Of a stretch of 33,971 bases of DNA, positions 17,032 to 24,987 are shown one piece after another. A program made the translations under genes and the position numbers. Origin of the DNA: Clostridia bacterium. Its GTDB lineage: Bacteria; Bacillota; Clostridia; Christensenellales; Aristaeellaceae. Each line of letters begins with the position of its first letter. Position 1 is the first letter of the stretch. The notes under the pieces were generated by a model. It made no database searches, was not told the origin of the DNA, and was given only the letters and a program-made list of their open reading frames with translations. The stretch covers positions 1 to 33,971 of the forward strand of contig JAFXQO010000052.1 in assembly GCA_017527065.1 (NCBI GenBank), written 5' to 3'.

Positions 17032-18354
17032 TTACATCGCCTCGTCGATTGTGGCGTAGATGGAGCGGATGGCGTCCTTGTATTTTTCCTCGGGCACGCC
17101 TACGAGCAGATTCAGCTTGCCCGCGCCCTGGTTGATGGTGCTGATCGGGATGCCGGCGTGGGTCAGGGCCTGCAGCACGCGCACGTTCGAGTCGCACACG
17201 TCCGTGCCCTTTTCGCCGATGACCGCGATCATGGACAGGTTCTCCTTCAATCCCACGTAATCCGGACGAAGCGTCCTGTGGATTTCGGAGAGAAGTTCCT
17301 CCTTACAGGGGGCAAGCAGGTCGCTCCGTATCACCAGCGTGACCGTGTCGATGCCCGTGAGGCACTGTTCAAAGGGCAGCTGCCGGTTTTTCAGCATGTC
17401 CAGCATGACGGCGGTGAAGCCGGATTCGTCGCTCACCATGACCTTTTCCACCTGGATCACGGACATGCCGACCCGGCCCGCCACGCCGATGATCGGATAT
17501 TTCGTCTCCCCCGTGGGGAGCTTGCGCACGATCATGGTGCCGGGATCCTGGGGGCAGTCGGTGTTGCGGATGTTGATGGGGATGCTCAGGTCCGAGACCG
17601 GATTCACGGCGTCGGTATGCAGAACCGACGCGCCCATGTAGGACAGTGTGCGCAGCTCGCGATAGCTGATATACCGCACCGGCTTCGGGTTTTCCACGAT
17701 GTGCGGGTCGGCCGCCAGCAGGCCGGAAACGTCCGTCCAGTTTTCGTAGAGATCGGCGTGGATGGCCGCCGCCGCCAGGCTGCCCGTCACATCCGAGCCG
17801 CCCCGGGCGAGGGTATGGATGCGTCCGCTCATGTCGGCCCCGTAAAACCCCGCGATGACAGCCCGATTAAGCGGCCGCAGCGCCGCGCCCATGGTGCGGC
17901 GGGTGAGCGCCGCGTCGAGGGCGCCGTTTTCGTCGAAGCACACGCACCATTCCGGGTCCACAAACGTGAAGCCCAGGTAGGCCGCCAGTATGCGGGCGTT
18001 GAGGTACTCGCCCCGGCTGGCGGCGTAGTCGCGCTGGGGGTCTGTCCGCAGGCGCTCGCGCAGCGCCATAATGTCCGCCTCAAGGGAGAAATCCAGGCCG
18101 AGCTCCGAAATAATGTCCTGATAGCGCGCCTGGACGAGGGCGAGATCGGGCTCGAAGTCCCGGCCCGCCGCCGCCGCGTCATAGCACCGGAGCAGAAGGT
18201 CCGTGACCTTGATGTCCTCCGGAAAGCGCTTTCCCGGCGCGGAAGCCACGATAAACCGCCGGTCCGGGTCGCTGTCGATGATCTCCCTGATTTTTCGGAA
18301 CTGCCCCGCGCTGGCCAGGGATGTGCCGCCGAATTTCGCAACCACTGTTCTCAT
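17032..18354 (-). CDS. lysC: Aspartate kinase
   Basis: The enzyme phosphorylates aspartate at the entry to the lysine, diaminopimelate, threonine and methionine pathways. The 440-residue monofunctional protein has the kinase signature VVAKFGGTSLA near its start, GRIHTLARGGSDVTGSLAAA and YENWTDVSGLLAADP in the catalytic domain, and two C-terminal ACT domains (about 300-440, GVAGRVGMSVIQVEKV and MIAVIGEKG...ISTINQGAGKLNLLVGV) for feedback control. The ATG at 18354 has GGAG about 7 bases upstream. No lysine riboswitch is visible upstream; it appears to be read with the 129-aa gene before it. The diaminopimelate pathway gene dapF lies at the other end of the window. Confidence 0.96.
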   Translation of the reverse strand: MRTVVAKFGGTSLASAGQFRKIREIIDSDPDRRFIVASAPGKRFPEDIKVTDLLLRCYDAAAAGRDFEPDLALVQARYQDIISELGLDFSLEADIMALRERLRTDPQRDYAASRGEYLNARILAAYLGFTFVDPEWCVCFDENGALDAALTRRTMGAALRPLNRAVIAGFYGADMSGRIHTLARGGSDVTGSLAAAAIHADLYENWTDVSGLLAADPHIVENPKPVRYISYRELRTLSYMGASVLHTDAVNPVSDLSIPINIRNTDCPQDPGTMIVRKLPTGETKYPIIGVAGRVGMSVIQVEKVMVSDESGFTAVMLDMLKNRQLPFEQCLTGIDTVTLVIRSDLLAPCKEELLSEIHRTLRPDYVGLKENLSMIAVIGEKGTDVCDSNVRVLQALTHAGIPISTINQGAGKLNLLVGVPEEKYKDAIRSIYATIDEAM

Positions 18355-18373
18355 ATGTCCGCTCCAAGTAAAC

Positions 18374-18763
18374 TCATTTTTCCGGCCCGAAGGCTTCCCG
18401 GTAGGCGTCGTAGCCCGTGTGGACGCTCTCCTTTTCGTCGTAGCTTAAAAGCGCATAAAACGGCGCGAGCGAATCCGCCGGGCTGAGGCCGGCCGCGCGC
18501 AGCCGAAGGTATTCGTCGATGGTCTCGCGCCGCCGGGCGATTAAAATCCATTCAAAGCGGCGCTCGGGCGGCATGTCCTCGTTCCGCTCGTGAAAGCATA
18601 TCAGCCCGTGGGCGGCGATTACGCGCCGCGCCTCGTCCGCCACCGCCCCGTAATCGGCCGCCGTGAGCGGCGGCGAGAGCGCCAGGCGCTTGCACCCGCC
18701 CGCCACGCATTCGCAGAAGGCCGTGACCATGCCCATGATGTAGGAATTCTTGTCGTATGTCAT
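18374..18763 (-). CDS. Conserved-looking hypothetical protein, 129 aa
   Basis: I do not recognise this family. It starts MTYDKNSYIMGMVTAF and has a Cys pair region (CECVAGGC) near residues 17-24. It then appears soluble and helical, with HERNEDMPPERRFEWILIARRR and a tyrosine-rich C-terminus. There is no signal peptide or membrane segment. The ATG at 18763 follows a strong GAGGAGG by about 8 bases, and the gene ends 19 bases before lysC, so the two are probably one unit. A perfect hairpin sits immediately upstream of its ribosome binding site. Confidence 0.7.
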   Translation of the reverse strand: MTYDKNSYIMGMVTAFCECVAGGCKRLALSPPLTAADYGAVADEARRVIAAHGLICFHERNEDMPPERRFEWILIARRRETIDEYLRLRAAGLSPADSLAPFYALLSYDEKESVHTGYDAYREAFGPEK

Positions 18764-18782
18764 GGCGTTTCCTCCTCACGAA

Positions 18783-18820
18783 ACGCGGATTGAAGCCTTT
18801 TTTCCGGCTTCAATCCGCGT
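18783..18820 (-). terminator. Perfect 15-bp hairpin between the GH109-like gene and the 129-aa gene
   Basis: Arms 18820-18806 and 18797-18783 are exact inverted complements with an 8-base loop (GGAAAAAA on the minus strand). It lies 11 bases after the GH109-like stop. Only TTTC follows the stem before the next ribosome binding site, so termination may be partial; an mRNA processing or stabilising role is the alternative. Confidence 0.55.
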
Positions 18821-18831
18821 CGCGCGCCCTG

Positions 18832-20073
18832 TCACAGGTCCAGCGAATACATGCCTTCCACGGGCTTGCGGGGGCATATCCAGCGCCCGTTTGTGAAGTC
18901 CGGCACGGGTACCGACAGGCTGCCCATGGCGATGGAATGCTCGCTCAGGGCGGTGATGGACATCCACGCCGCCGTGTCGTACACGTCGATGGGCGGCTCG
19001 GTATGGTTCTGCACGCTCTCCACATAGCCGCGCAGCACCAGGTAATCCATGCCGCCGTGGCCGCCGCGCAGGCCGAACTGCTCGTATTCCTTCCACAGCG
19101 GATGCTCGTATTCCGCCATGTACTTTTCGTCGCTCTCCCAGCGGTGCGTCCAGTAGCTCGGATCGACCGGGCTGCGGCCGTCGATGTAGATGGAGCGGTT
19201 ATCCTCCATCCAGATGCCCTTCGTACCCTGGATGCGCCCGCCGCGGGAGTAGGGCCGGGGCAGCGTGCAGTCGTGGGTGAGCAGGATGGTCTCGCCGCCC
19301 GCGCAGGTGATGATGGTGTTCACAATGTCGCCCTGATGCACCGGCGCGTTCGCCAGCGGCGTGTCGGCGCGATGCTCCTTGAGCCAGGTATGCAGGCCCG
19401 CCGCTTTCGAAGCCACGCTCACCAGGCTGACCATGCGGTTGCCGCGGTTCAGGTTCAGGTAGCGCGCAATCGGGCCGAGTTCATGGGTGGGATAGAGCTC
19501 GGCGTTGCGGTTCAGGAAATGGCGCTGGCGGTAATGGCGGTTCACGTCGCCCAGGCCGATCTCGTCCCGCAGGTCATGCTCGTAGCCGCCCTGCACGTGC
19601 ACCAGCTCGCCGAAAAGCCCGCCGCGAACCATGCGCAGCAGGGTCATTTCCTCCTTGCCGTAGCAGCAGTTCTCCAGCAGCATCACCGGCACGCCCTTCT
19701 TTTCGCTGGCGCGCACCAGTTCCCAGCATTCCTCAACGCTGTTCGCGCCGCCCACCTCCATCGCGGGGCGGATGCCGTTGTCGACGGCGTCCAGCGCGAT
19801 GCGGATGTGCGTCTCCCAGTTGGAGAAGATGAATACGCCCTCGATGTCCTTGCGGGACGTCACTTCATGATCGTCCAGCGCGATGGCCGGCCGGACGCCC
19901 CGCGCCTTTTCGACCATGGCCGCGCCTTTTTCGGCCCGGTCAGGATAAATATCGCACACCACGGGTACTTCCACGTCCTCCATCTGCAGGAGCGTGGCAA
20001 GCTGGCCCTGTCCGCGGCCGCCCAGGCCGATCACGCCGAAGCGCACCTTGCGCCCCATTTCACCCATGCTCAT
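18832..20073 (-). CDS. Gfo/Idh/MocA family oxidoreductase, GH109 glycosidase-like
   Basis: The N-terminus has a Rossmann NAD(P)-binding fold (VRFGVIGLGGRGQGQL). The C-terminal domain carries marks of the NAD-dependent GH109 alpha-N-acetylgalactosaminidases: ELYPTHELGPIARYLNLNRG, and GGHGGMDYLVLRGYVES followed by DVYDTAAWMSI. GH109 enzymes cleave by transient oxidation and elimination. Without a signal peptide this 413-residue protein is probably cytosolic, acting on imported sugar substrates. Close GH109 relatives with other specificities exist, so the substrate is uncertain. The ATG at 20073 has an ideal GAGGAGG about 8 bases upstream. It follows the URO-D-family gene by 45 bases. Confidence 0.88.
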   Translation of the reverse strand: MSMGEMGRKVRFGVIGLGGRGQGQLATLLQMEDVEVPVVCDIYPDRAEKGAAMVEKARGVRPAIALDDHEVTSRKDIEGVFIFSNWETHIRIALDAVDNGIRPAMEVGGANSVEECWELVRASEKKGVPVMLLENCCYGKEEMTLLRMVRGGLFGELVHVQGGYEHDLRDEIGLGDVNRHYRQRHFLNRNAELYPTHELGPIARYLNLNRGNRMVSLVSVASKAAGLHTWLKEHRADTPLANAPVHQGDIVNTIITCAGGETILLTHDCTLPRPYSRGGRIQGTKGIWMEDNRSIYIDGRSPVDPSYWTHRWESDEKYMAEYEHPLWKEYEQFGLRGGHGGMDYLVLRGYVESVQNHTEPPIDVYDTAAWMSITALSEHSIAMGSLSVPVPDFTNGRWICPRKPVEGMYSLDL

Positions 20074-20118
20074 ATTGTTTTCCTCCTCGCGTGCGTTGTG
20101 CTTTTGCCTTCCCGCCTG

Positions 20119-21357
20119 TTACGGCTTCCAGTAGGCGTCGATACATTCCCTTGTGATCCTCACGTAGTCGCGGCCGCGGTTGACGTCGCCGTAGATCGTG
20201 CCCACCTCGCGCTGGGCCACCTCCAGAAGGCACCCGCTGGCCGACTCGAACACGCCCTTGAAATACGCCCGGAGCGCTTCCTCGTCCATCGGCCCGCGCA
20301 CGGTGACATACTCCGCGCGGGGCTTGCTGTAGTAAACCACGTTGCTGCCGCGCAGGTATTCGCCCACCAGGCGCTCGTCGTTAAACGGGGAAACGGAGAG
20401 CTTGCGCAGGTTTTTCCACTTGGAGAGGTAGTCCGGCCAGATGGCGTCCACGCGCTCACAGCAGCCGTAGGAGAGCAGGCCGTAGCGCTTCGCCAGGCGG
20501 TCCTGATAGGGAAACACGAACTCGCCGAAGGTCTCGGGCGACACGGCGGTGGTTTCCTGCGATTCGAGGAAGCCCCACACGTCCGTCGTCTTGTCGGCGT
20601 GATCGGCGGGCAGCTCGCTGTTGAAGGCGAAGCTCTCCTGGTTGACCGGGCTGATGCCGCAGGTGGGCAGCAGCAGCTTCTCCTTCTCCAGGTAATCGTA
20701 ATACGCCTCGTAGACGCGGGTGCCCATGTCCATGACCTCGTGGAGCGTTTCGGGGCAGTCGTACATCGAGAGGTACAGGTTTTCCATGCCCATCAGGTGC
20801 ACCAGCGGGTTGGTCAGCGCGCCGGTGAGGCTGGGCAGCACCAGGCGCACCGGCAGGATGTCGCCGAAGGCGTCCTGGGCCAGGTCGATGTTCCGCTTCG
20901 TCTTTTCAAGATCGACCTTGAAGCCGCCGCCGCGCAGCTTGTCGATGTCTTCCTCCAGGTCCTCGATGATCGGGTCGATGTGGTAGCCCTTGCCGCTCTC
21001 GGAGCGGGTGCGGTGCGCGTCGCCGCCAAAGGGCGAAGCCCACGCGCTGCGCGCCATGTCGAAGGTCGGCGAAATCGGCGTATCGTCGTCGAAGAGCTCG
21101 CGGCCGACCAGCGTCCAGAGGAAGGCCCACTCCATGCGCCGCGCTTCCTCGCCCTCGCATTCCATGCGCGGGGTGATGACTTCGTCGGTGAAATTGGAAA
21201 AGAGCAGGCGCACGGTGGGCGTCTCGCGCCGCCCCTCGGCCAGCGCGGCCCATTTCTTCAGAATGACGTCGTTCTGCGGGGCATGCGCGTATTCCAGCTG
21301 CCTGCGCGCCAGAGCGCGCAGCCTCTGTCTGTCCTTCTCCAGGATCATCTGCGTCAA
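20119..21357 (-). CDS. Uroporphyrinogen decarboxylase-family (URO-D/MtaA-like) protein
   Basis: This approximately 412-residue protein resembles the URO-D superfamily of decarboxylases and corrinoid methyltransferases found in Clostridia: LVLPSLTGALTNPLVHLMGMENLYLSMYDCPE, then CGISPVNQESF, a GCCERVD segment near the position of the MtaA metal ligands, and LRKLSVSPFND. It is unlikely to be the heme enzyme HemE, as no other heme genes are near. The frame extends upstream to 21729, but the promoter at 21398-21426 excludes that. I choose TTG at 21357, about 9 bases after GGAG; the ATG at 21348 is the alternative. Pairing with a GH109-like gene suggests carbohydrate or methylated-substrate catabolism (inference). 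Confidence 0.78.
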   Translation of the reverse strand: MTQMILEKDRQRLRALARRQLEYAHAPQNDVILKKWAALAEGRRETPTVRLLFSNFTDEVITPRMECEGEEARRMEWAFLWTLVGRELFDDDTPISPTFDMARSAWASPFGGDAHRTRSESGKGYHIDPIIEDLEEDIDKLRGGGFKVDLEKTKRNIDLAQDAFGDILPVRLVLPSLTGALTNPLVHLMGMENLYLSMYDCPETLHEVMDMGTRVYEAYYDYLEKEKLLLPTCGISPVNQESFAFNSELPADHADKTTDVWGFLESQETTAVSPETFGEFVFPYQDRLAKRYGLLSYGCCERVDAIWPDYLSKWKNLRKLSVSPFNDERLVGEYLRGSNVVYYSKPRAEYVTVRGPMDEEALRAYFKGVFESASGCLLEVAQREVGTIYGDVNRGRDYVRITRECIDAYWKP

Positions 21358-21397
21358 GTTCAACCTCTCCTTTGCGCGAAATCGTGCCATTTTTTTC

Positions 21398-21426
21398 ATT
21401 ATACCATAGCCGCCCGGGCGGCGCAA
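21398..21426 (-). promoter_or_regulatory. Sigma-A promoter of the URO-D / GH109 / lysC series
   Basis: On the minus strand TTGCGC (21426-21421) and TATAAT (21403-21398) are 17 bases apart. The expected transcript starts near 21391, which fixes the URO-D start downstream of the ATGs at about 21397 and 21388. Confidence 0.7.
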
Positions 21427-21475
21427 TCGTTTCCGCGGAATCTTTCTCAAAGAGGTGTTATACCGCGAAGCAAGC

Positions 21476-21503
21476 AAAAAGGACGAAGCGCAACGCCTCG
21501 TCC
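21476..21503 (-). terminator. Rho-independent terminator after the metallophosphoesterase
   Basis: On the minus strand a 9-bp stem (GGACGAGGC with GCTTCGTCC, one G-U pair) and a short loop are followed by TTTTT. It starts 10 bases after the stop at 21513. Confidence 0.85.
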
Positions 21504-21512
21504 AAATATCAA

Positions 21513-22211
21513 TCATACGTCCTCCGGCAGCCGGTACAGCCTGAAGCCCAGCCCGTCGCAGGACACCTGGTGATACCGTATCCCGTTGCGCTCCCCCCGG
21601 AAAGCGCTCTTCAGCGACGCGCCGTGCAGGTGGCCATAGACCAGATCGCCCACGCCGTACTGCTCCAGCAGCGCGGTGAAGCCGGTTTCCCGCTGGGTGT
21701 CCGTCAGCGGCGGGTAGTGCATCATGCACAGGAGCGGCGCGTCCCCGGCCCGGCGGCGCGCGTCCTTGAGCGTCATTTCGAGCCTGAGGAGCTCGCGCTT
21801 ATACACCTTGACGTCCTCCGCCGCGCTCTGCTCGGTCGGCAGGTTCCAGCCGCGCGTGCCGCAGATCACCCGGCCGTTCAGGGGAACGCAGTCGTTCTGC
21901 ACGGCGTACATGCCCGCCGGCAGCGCGTCGCGCACGCGGCCGATGGCGCTCCACCAGTAGTCGTGGTTGCCGCGCAGGAGAACCTTCTTCCCCGGCAGCG
22001 CGCCGATCGCGTCCAGGTCGGCCCGGGCGGCGTCGAGGGTCATGGCCCAGCTGAGGTCGCCGGGCAGGAGCACCACGTCGTCCTCCGTCACCCGGTCGCG
22101 CCAGTCGGCGGCTATCTTTTCAAAATGATCCTTCCAGTGTTCGCCGAACACATCCATGGGCTTGACGTCGCCGCCCGGAAGATGCAGGTCGGAAATCGCA
22201 AAAAACGCCAA
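21513..22211 (-). CDS. Calcineurin-like metallophosphoesterase
   Basis: This 232-residue protein has the dinuclear-metal phosphoesterase motifs: FAISDLHL, VVLLPGDLSWAM, LLRGNHDYWW, MMHYPP, and YGHLHG. It matches the YkuE-distant, single-domain cytosolic type common in Clostridia; the substrate is unknown. No ATG is available before the first motif. The start is TTG at 22211, with GGGGGAAAG about 8 bases upstream, 27 bases after the zinc-ribbon gene, so the two are probably cotranscribed. Confidence 0.92.
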   Translation of the reverse strand: MAFFAISDLHLPGGDVKPMDVFGEHWKDHFEKIAADWRDRVTEDDVVLLPGDLSWAMTLDAARADLDAIGALPGKKVLLRGNHDYWWSAIGRVRDALPAGMYAVQNDCVPLNGRVICGTRGWNLPTEQSAAEDVKVYKRELLRLEMTLKDARRRAGDAPLLCMMHYPPLTDTQRETGFTALLEQYGVGDLVYGHLHGASLKSAFRGERNGIRYHQVSCDGLGFRLYRLPEDV

Positions 22212-22238
22212 GTCCGCTTTCCCCCGTTCAGCCGTTCG

Positions 22239-22691
22239 TCATTCGTCATCGTCGTCCATGCTGTCTTCTTCGTCCTCGGCGGCTTCGTCGTCGGCCAGGG
22301 CGTCGGTGGAGAGGATATCGCTCTCCGCGTCCTCCCCTTCCTCTTCGTCGCTGTCCTTGAACTCATCCTCCGCGCCGAATTCGCTCGCCATGGCGTCGTC
22401 CACGATGTCCAGCTCGATCTCGTCCATCGTGCTCACGCTGTCGATGCCGATGCTCGTTTCGGGCACCAGCGTATCGTCCATGCTGGAGGTGGAGCGCCGG
22501 TTCATCTCCTTCAGGCAGGCCATGCACAGGTCGCTGCCGGCGACCGCGGGATTCTCGCCGCACATGGAGCACATCTCGGGCGTGTCGATGATCTCGTGCT
22601 CACCCTTGACCTCGCGCCGGCACACGGTGCATAGCGTTCCCCCGTCCAGAATATAGTTCAATTCGCACCGCGGACATTTGAACAATGCCAT
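22239..22691 (-). CDS. Zinc-ribbon protein with long acidic tail
   Basis: The 150-residue product begins with a CPRC...CTVC pair and a second CSMCG...CMAC pair (residues 6-70), consistent with two zinc ribbons or one treble-clef-type cluster. The last 75 or so residues are dominated by Asp and Glu, ending in DDDDE. I do not recognise a named family; the layout suggests a nucleic-acid or protein-interaction adaptor (inference). The ATG at 22691 follows AAAGGA by 9 bases; a TTG further upstream lacks such a site. It is first in a two-gene unit with the metallophosphoesterase. Confidence 0.78.
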   Translation of the reverse strand: MALFKCPRCELNYILDGGTLCTVCRREVKGEHEIIDTPEMCSMCGENPAVAGSDLCMACLKEMNRRSTSSMDDTLVPETSIGIDSVSTMDEIELDIVDDAMASEFGAEDEFKDSDEEEGEDAESDILSTDALADDEAAEDEEDSMDDDDE

Positions 22692-22741
22692 GATTAACCA
22701 TCCTTTCAAGTCAGGCTGTTCCCCGGCTCTGCCGCCCTTGG

Positions 22742-22771
22742 ATTATCGAAATCCCAACCCCGTTTCGCCAA
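22742..22771 (-). promoter_or_regulatory. Possible promoter of the zinc-ribbon gene
   Basis: On the minus strand TTGGCG (22771-22766) and GATAAT (22747-22742) are 18 bases apart, about 50 bases before the start codon. The match is moderate. The remainder of the 168-base gap (22692-22859) shows no terminator or gene. Confidence 0.35.
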
Positions 22772-22859
22772 CGAAAAGGCACTCTTTTCATCATTCGGCA
22801 GGTACAAATATCATACACAAACCGTACCGCGATGAAATCACACAGATCGTACTTTTCTG

Positions 22860-23816
22860 CTAATTTTCTGTTAATTTTTTTACGTATCGCTGAAAGATCG
22901 CCTTGGGCCGCGCCCCGGCTCTCTCGACGACAAGCCGCGAGGCCAGGTTATCCTCCGCGATGACGCCGCAGGCCACGCGCCTTTCCCCAGCCGCCCGCAG
23001 GAGCGGCAGCGCCAGCGCGGCGGGCAGCGCGCGTCCCCTGAAATCCGGCCGCGCCTGGAGGGTGGCCGCGCGGATCGCGCCCATCCGCCTGTCCTCCAGC
23101 GCCAGGAGATAGCCCACCGGCTCGCCGTCCAAAAGCGCGATCTGCGTCAGGGATCGGGACCAGCGCGATCCCAGGCCGGCCAGCATCGCCGCCGTCTCTT
23201 CATCGGTATGCGCGAAGGCCGCATCCGTGCGCGACAGACGCGCGATGGCTTCGCAGGCGGCCCGCTCCCCCATCTTCCGGGCCGAGACGACGCGCAGGCC
23301 GAAGCGGCGCGCGGCGTAGGCCGCGACGCGCTCGTAGCGCGGCCAGTCGAGCGCGCGCGGGTCCAGCTCATACAGGATCGACCGCGCCGCTCCCCGAAAG
23401 CCGCGCCTTTCCAGCGCGCGCCCGGCAAAGGCCGGAAGATACTCGTCAAAGGGCGAATCGGCCGCCGCGCCCTCCTGCAGGATGGCCGCGCCGCCGCTCA
23501 GGTCTATCAGCGACGGAGCCACCGGGCCGATGGCGCGCGCCGCGCCCAGCGCCCGCAGCCTGTCCTCGATCAGGGAGAGCAGCGTCCACGCGGCCTCCTC
23601 ATCCGCCGCGCAAAAGGCAGAGAAAAAACCGTCATCGCCGAAGGCGCCGATGAGCGCAAAGCCGCCGGGCGTCTCGACAAAATCCGCCCCGCGCGCCCGC
23701 AGCAGCGGATTCTCCCGCAGGCGAAACAAGCGCCGCCCGTCCGGACAGCGCATGCCGCCCGCCGCGCAGACGCGCCGCATATGCGCGGCGCGGCGGATGT
23801 TTTCCAGCCGGTTCAT
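22860..23816 (-). CDS. GNAT-like N-acetyltransferase, 318 aa
   Basis: The C-terminal half resembles a GNAT acetyltransferase: IALLDGEPVGYLLALEDRR, then ATLQARPDFRGRALPAALALPLLRAA (acetyl-CoA loop region) and IAEDNLASRLVVERAGARP. The N-terminal half (AFGDDGFFSAFCAADEEAAWTLLSLIEDRL and APSLIDLSGGAAI) looks like a second, degenerate GNAT-type domain. The substrate is unknown. The frame runs upstream to 23939, but the ATG at 23816 has GGGAAG nearby and overlaps the previous gene's stop by 4 bases (ATGA), pointing to translational coupling with the glycosylase-like gene. Its stop is TAG. Confidence 0.8.
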   Translation of the reverse strand: MNRLENIRRAAHMRRVCAAGGMRCPDGRRLFRLRENPLLRARGADFVETPGGFALIGAFGDDGFFSAFCAADEEAAWTLLSLIEDRLRALGAARAIGPVAPSLIDLSGGAAILQEGAAADSPFDEYLPAFAGRALERRGFRGAARSILYELDPRALDWPRYERVAAYAARRFGLRVVSARKMGERAACEAIARLSRTDAAFAHTDEETAAMLAGLGSRWSRSLTQIALLDGEPVGYLLALEDRRMGAIRAATLQARPDFRGRALPAALALPLLRAAGERRVACGVIAEDNLASRLVVERAGARPKAIFQRYVKKLTEN

Positions 23817-24385
23817 CGTCCCGCTTCCCTGAGCGCCGCCCCCAGCCGCCTGACATCCTCCTCGTAGGCGGGGCGCAGCGCCCGGTTGTAGATCACGGCG
23901 GCCGGGTGATAGAGCGGATAGAGACGCCTGCCCTCCCATTCGAGCCAGCGTCCGTGCGCCTCGCCGATCACCGCCTGCTTTCCTGCCAGCGCCCTGAGCG
24001 GCACGTTGCCCAGCGTCACGACCACCTCTGGCGCGACGAGGGCCAATTCCCTCTTCAGGAAGGGCAGAAACAGCCCGATCTCCTCCTGGGACGGGGCGCG
24101 GTTGACCGTGTTGCCCGCGGAGGAGAGCTTCACCGGGCGGAATTTGACCGCGTTGGTGATGTAGAGCTCGCCCCGGTCAATGCCGGAAAGGCCGAGAAAC
24201 TCGTCCAGCGTCTTTCCGGCTTTGCCCACGAAGGGCCGGCCCAGCAGCGCCTCCTGTTCGCCCGGCGCTTCGCCCACCAGCGCCACCCGGGCGGGCACGC
24301 GGCCTTCGCCGAACACCAGGATCTTTTGTTCCCCCACATACAGCTTTTGAAAAAAAGCCGTCATATCGCGGCGCAGCTTTTCCAT
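23813..24385 (-). CDS. Uracil-DNA glycosylase family-4-like protein lacking Fe-S cysteines
   Basis: This 190-residue protein aligns with its neighbour's fold: ALVGEAPGEQEALLGRPFVGKAGKTLDEFL, YITNAVKFRP, VVTLGNVPLRALAG and the C-terminal YHPAAVIYN motif. The family-4 Fe-S ligands are replaced: there is no CxxC at the N-terminus, KCRP reads KFRP, and the position before RPFL/LPFL is Leu. The protein contains no cysteine at all. The glycosylase motifs A and B remain, so it may be an active cluster-free enzyme or a diverged paralog. The ATG at 24385 is 5 bases after the upstream gene, with AAAGGA in that gene's tail. Confidence 0.88.
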   Translation of the reverse strand: MEKLRRDMTAFFQKLYVGEQKILVFGEGRVPARVALVGEAPGEQEALLGRPFVGKAGKTLDEFLGLSGIDRGELYITNAVKFRPVKLSSAGNTVNRAPSQEEIGLFLPFLKRELALVAPEVVVTLGNVPLRALAGKQAVIGEAHGRWLEWEGRRLYPLYHPAAVIYNRALRPAYEEDVRRLGAALREAGR

Positions 24386-24390
24386 CCGAT

Positions 24391-24954
24391 TTATCCTTTC
24401 ATCAGTTCGCGCGCTTTGTCGCGCACGGCCTTGAAATCCTCCCAGGCGGGCCGCTTGAGCGATTCATCCCGCAAGAGCGCGGAAGGATGGTAGGTCGGCA
24501 TGAACCACACGCCCTTGCGCTCCACCCACTTACCCCGGTCCCGCGTCACGCGGAACTGGTCGCCCAGGACGTCGCGCCCCGCCGTCGCGCCCAGAAGCAC
24601 GATGATCTTCGGCCGAACCAGCGCCACCTGCGCCCGCAGGAAGGGCCGGCACGCCGCGATTTCCTCGGCGGTGGGTGTGCGGTTGCCCGGCGGGCGGCAT
24701 TTCACGGCGTTGCAGATATAGACCTCCGTGCGCTCCATGCCGATGGCATGGATCATCTTCGTGAGCAGTTCGCCCGCCCGTCCCACAAAGGGCCGGCCGA
24801 GCCGGTCCTCGTCCGCGCCGGGACCCTCGCCGATGAACATGATCCCGGCCGTCGGGCTGCCCTCGCCGGGCACTGTGCGCGCGCAGCCTTCGCGCAGCGC
24901 GCAGGCGTGGCACGCTTCGATCTGACCCATCAGCTCCGCCCAGGACGTCGTCAT
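24391..24954 (-). CDS. Uracil-DNA glycosylase, family 4 (Fe-S)
   Basis: This enzyme removes uracil from DNA. The 187-residue protein has [10 protein letters not shown] near residue 15, [17 protein letters not shown] supplying the other cluster cysteines (15 residues between them), motif [24 protein letters not shown], and motif B YHPSALLR. The four cysteines of the [4Fe-4S] cluster are all present. The ATG at 24954 follows GGGAGG by about 7 bases. It lies between a small membrane protein gene and a cysteine-free paralog, in one unit. Confidence 0.95.
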   Translation of the reverse strand: MTTSWAELMGQIEACHACALREGCARTVPGEGSPTAGIMFIGEGPGADEDRLGRPFVGRAGELLTKMIHAIGMERTEVYICNAVKCRPPGNRTPTAEEIAACRPFLRAQVALVRPKIIVLLGATAGRDVLGDQFRVTRDRGKWVERKGVWFMPTYHPSALLRDESLKRPAWEDFKAVRDKARELMKG

Positions 24955-24987
24955 GCGTCCACCTCCCGCGCCCCCGTACTCCCCGCT

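Noticed and set aside
18757-21573. 938-codon open frame on the plus strand opposite the GH109-like and URO-D genes
   Set aside because: Same type of GC shadow, crossing gene boundaries and the terminator at 21476-21503.
21358-21729. Upstream extension of the URO-D frame to 21729
   Set aside because: It covers the promoter, the preceding terminator and the end of the metallophosphoesterase gene in another frame; the ribosome binding site supports the start at 21357.
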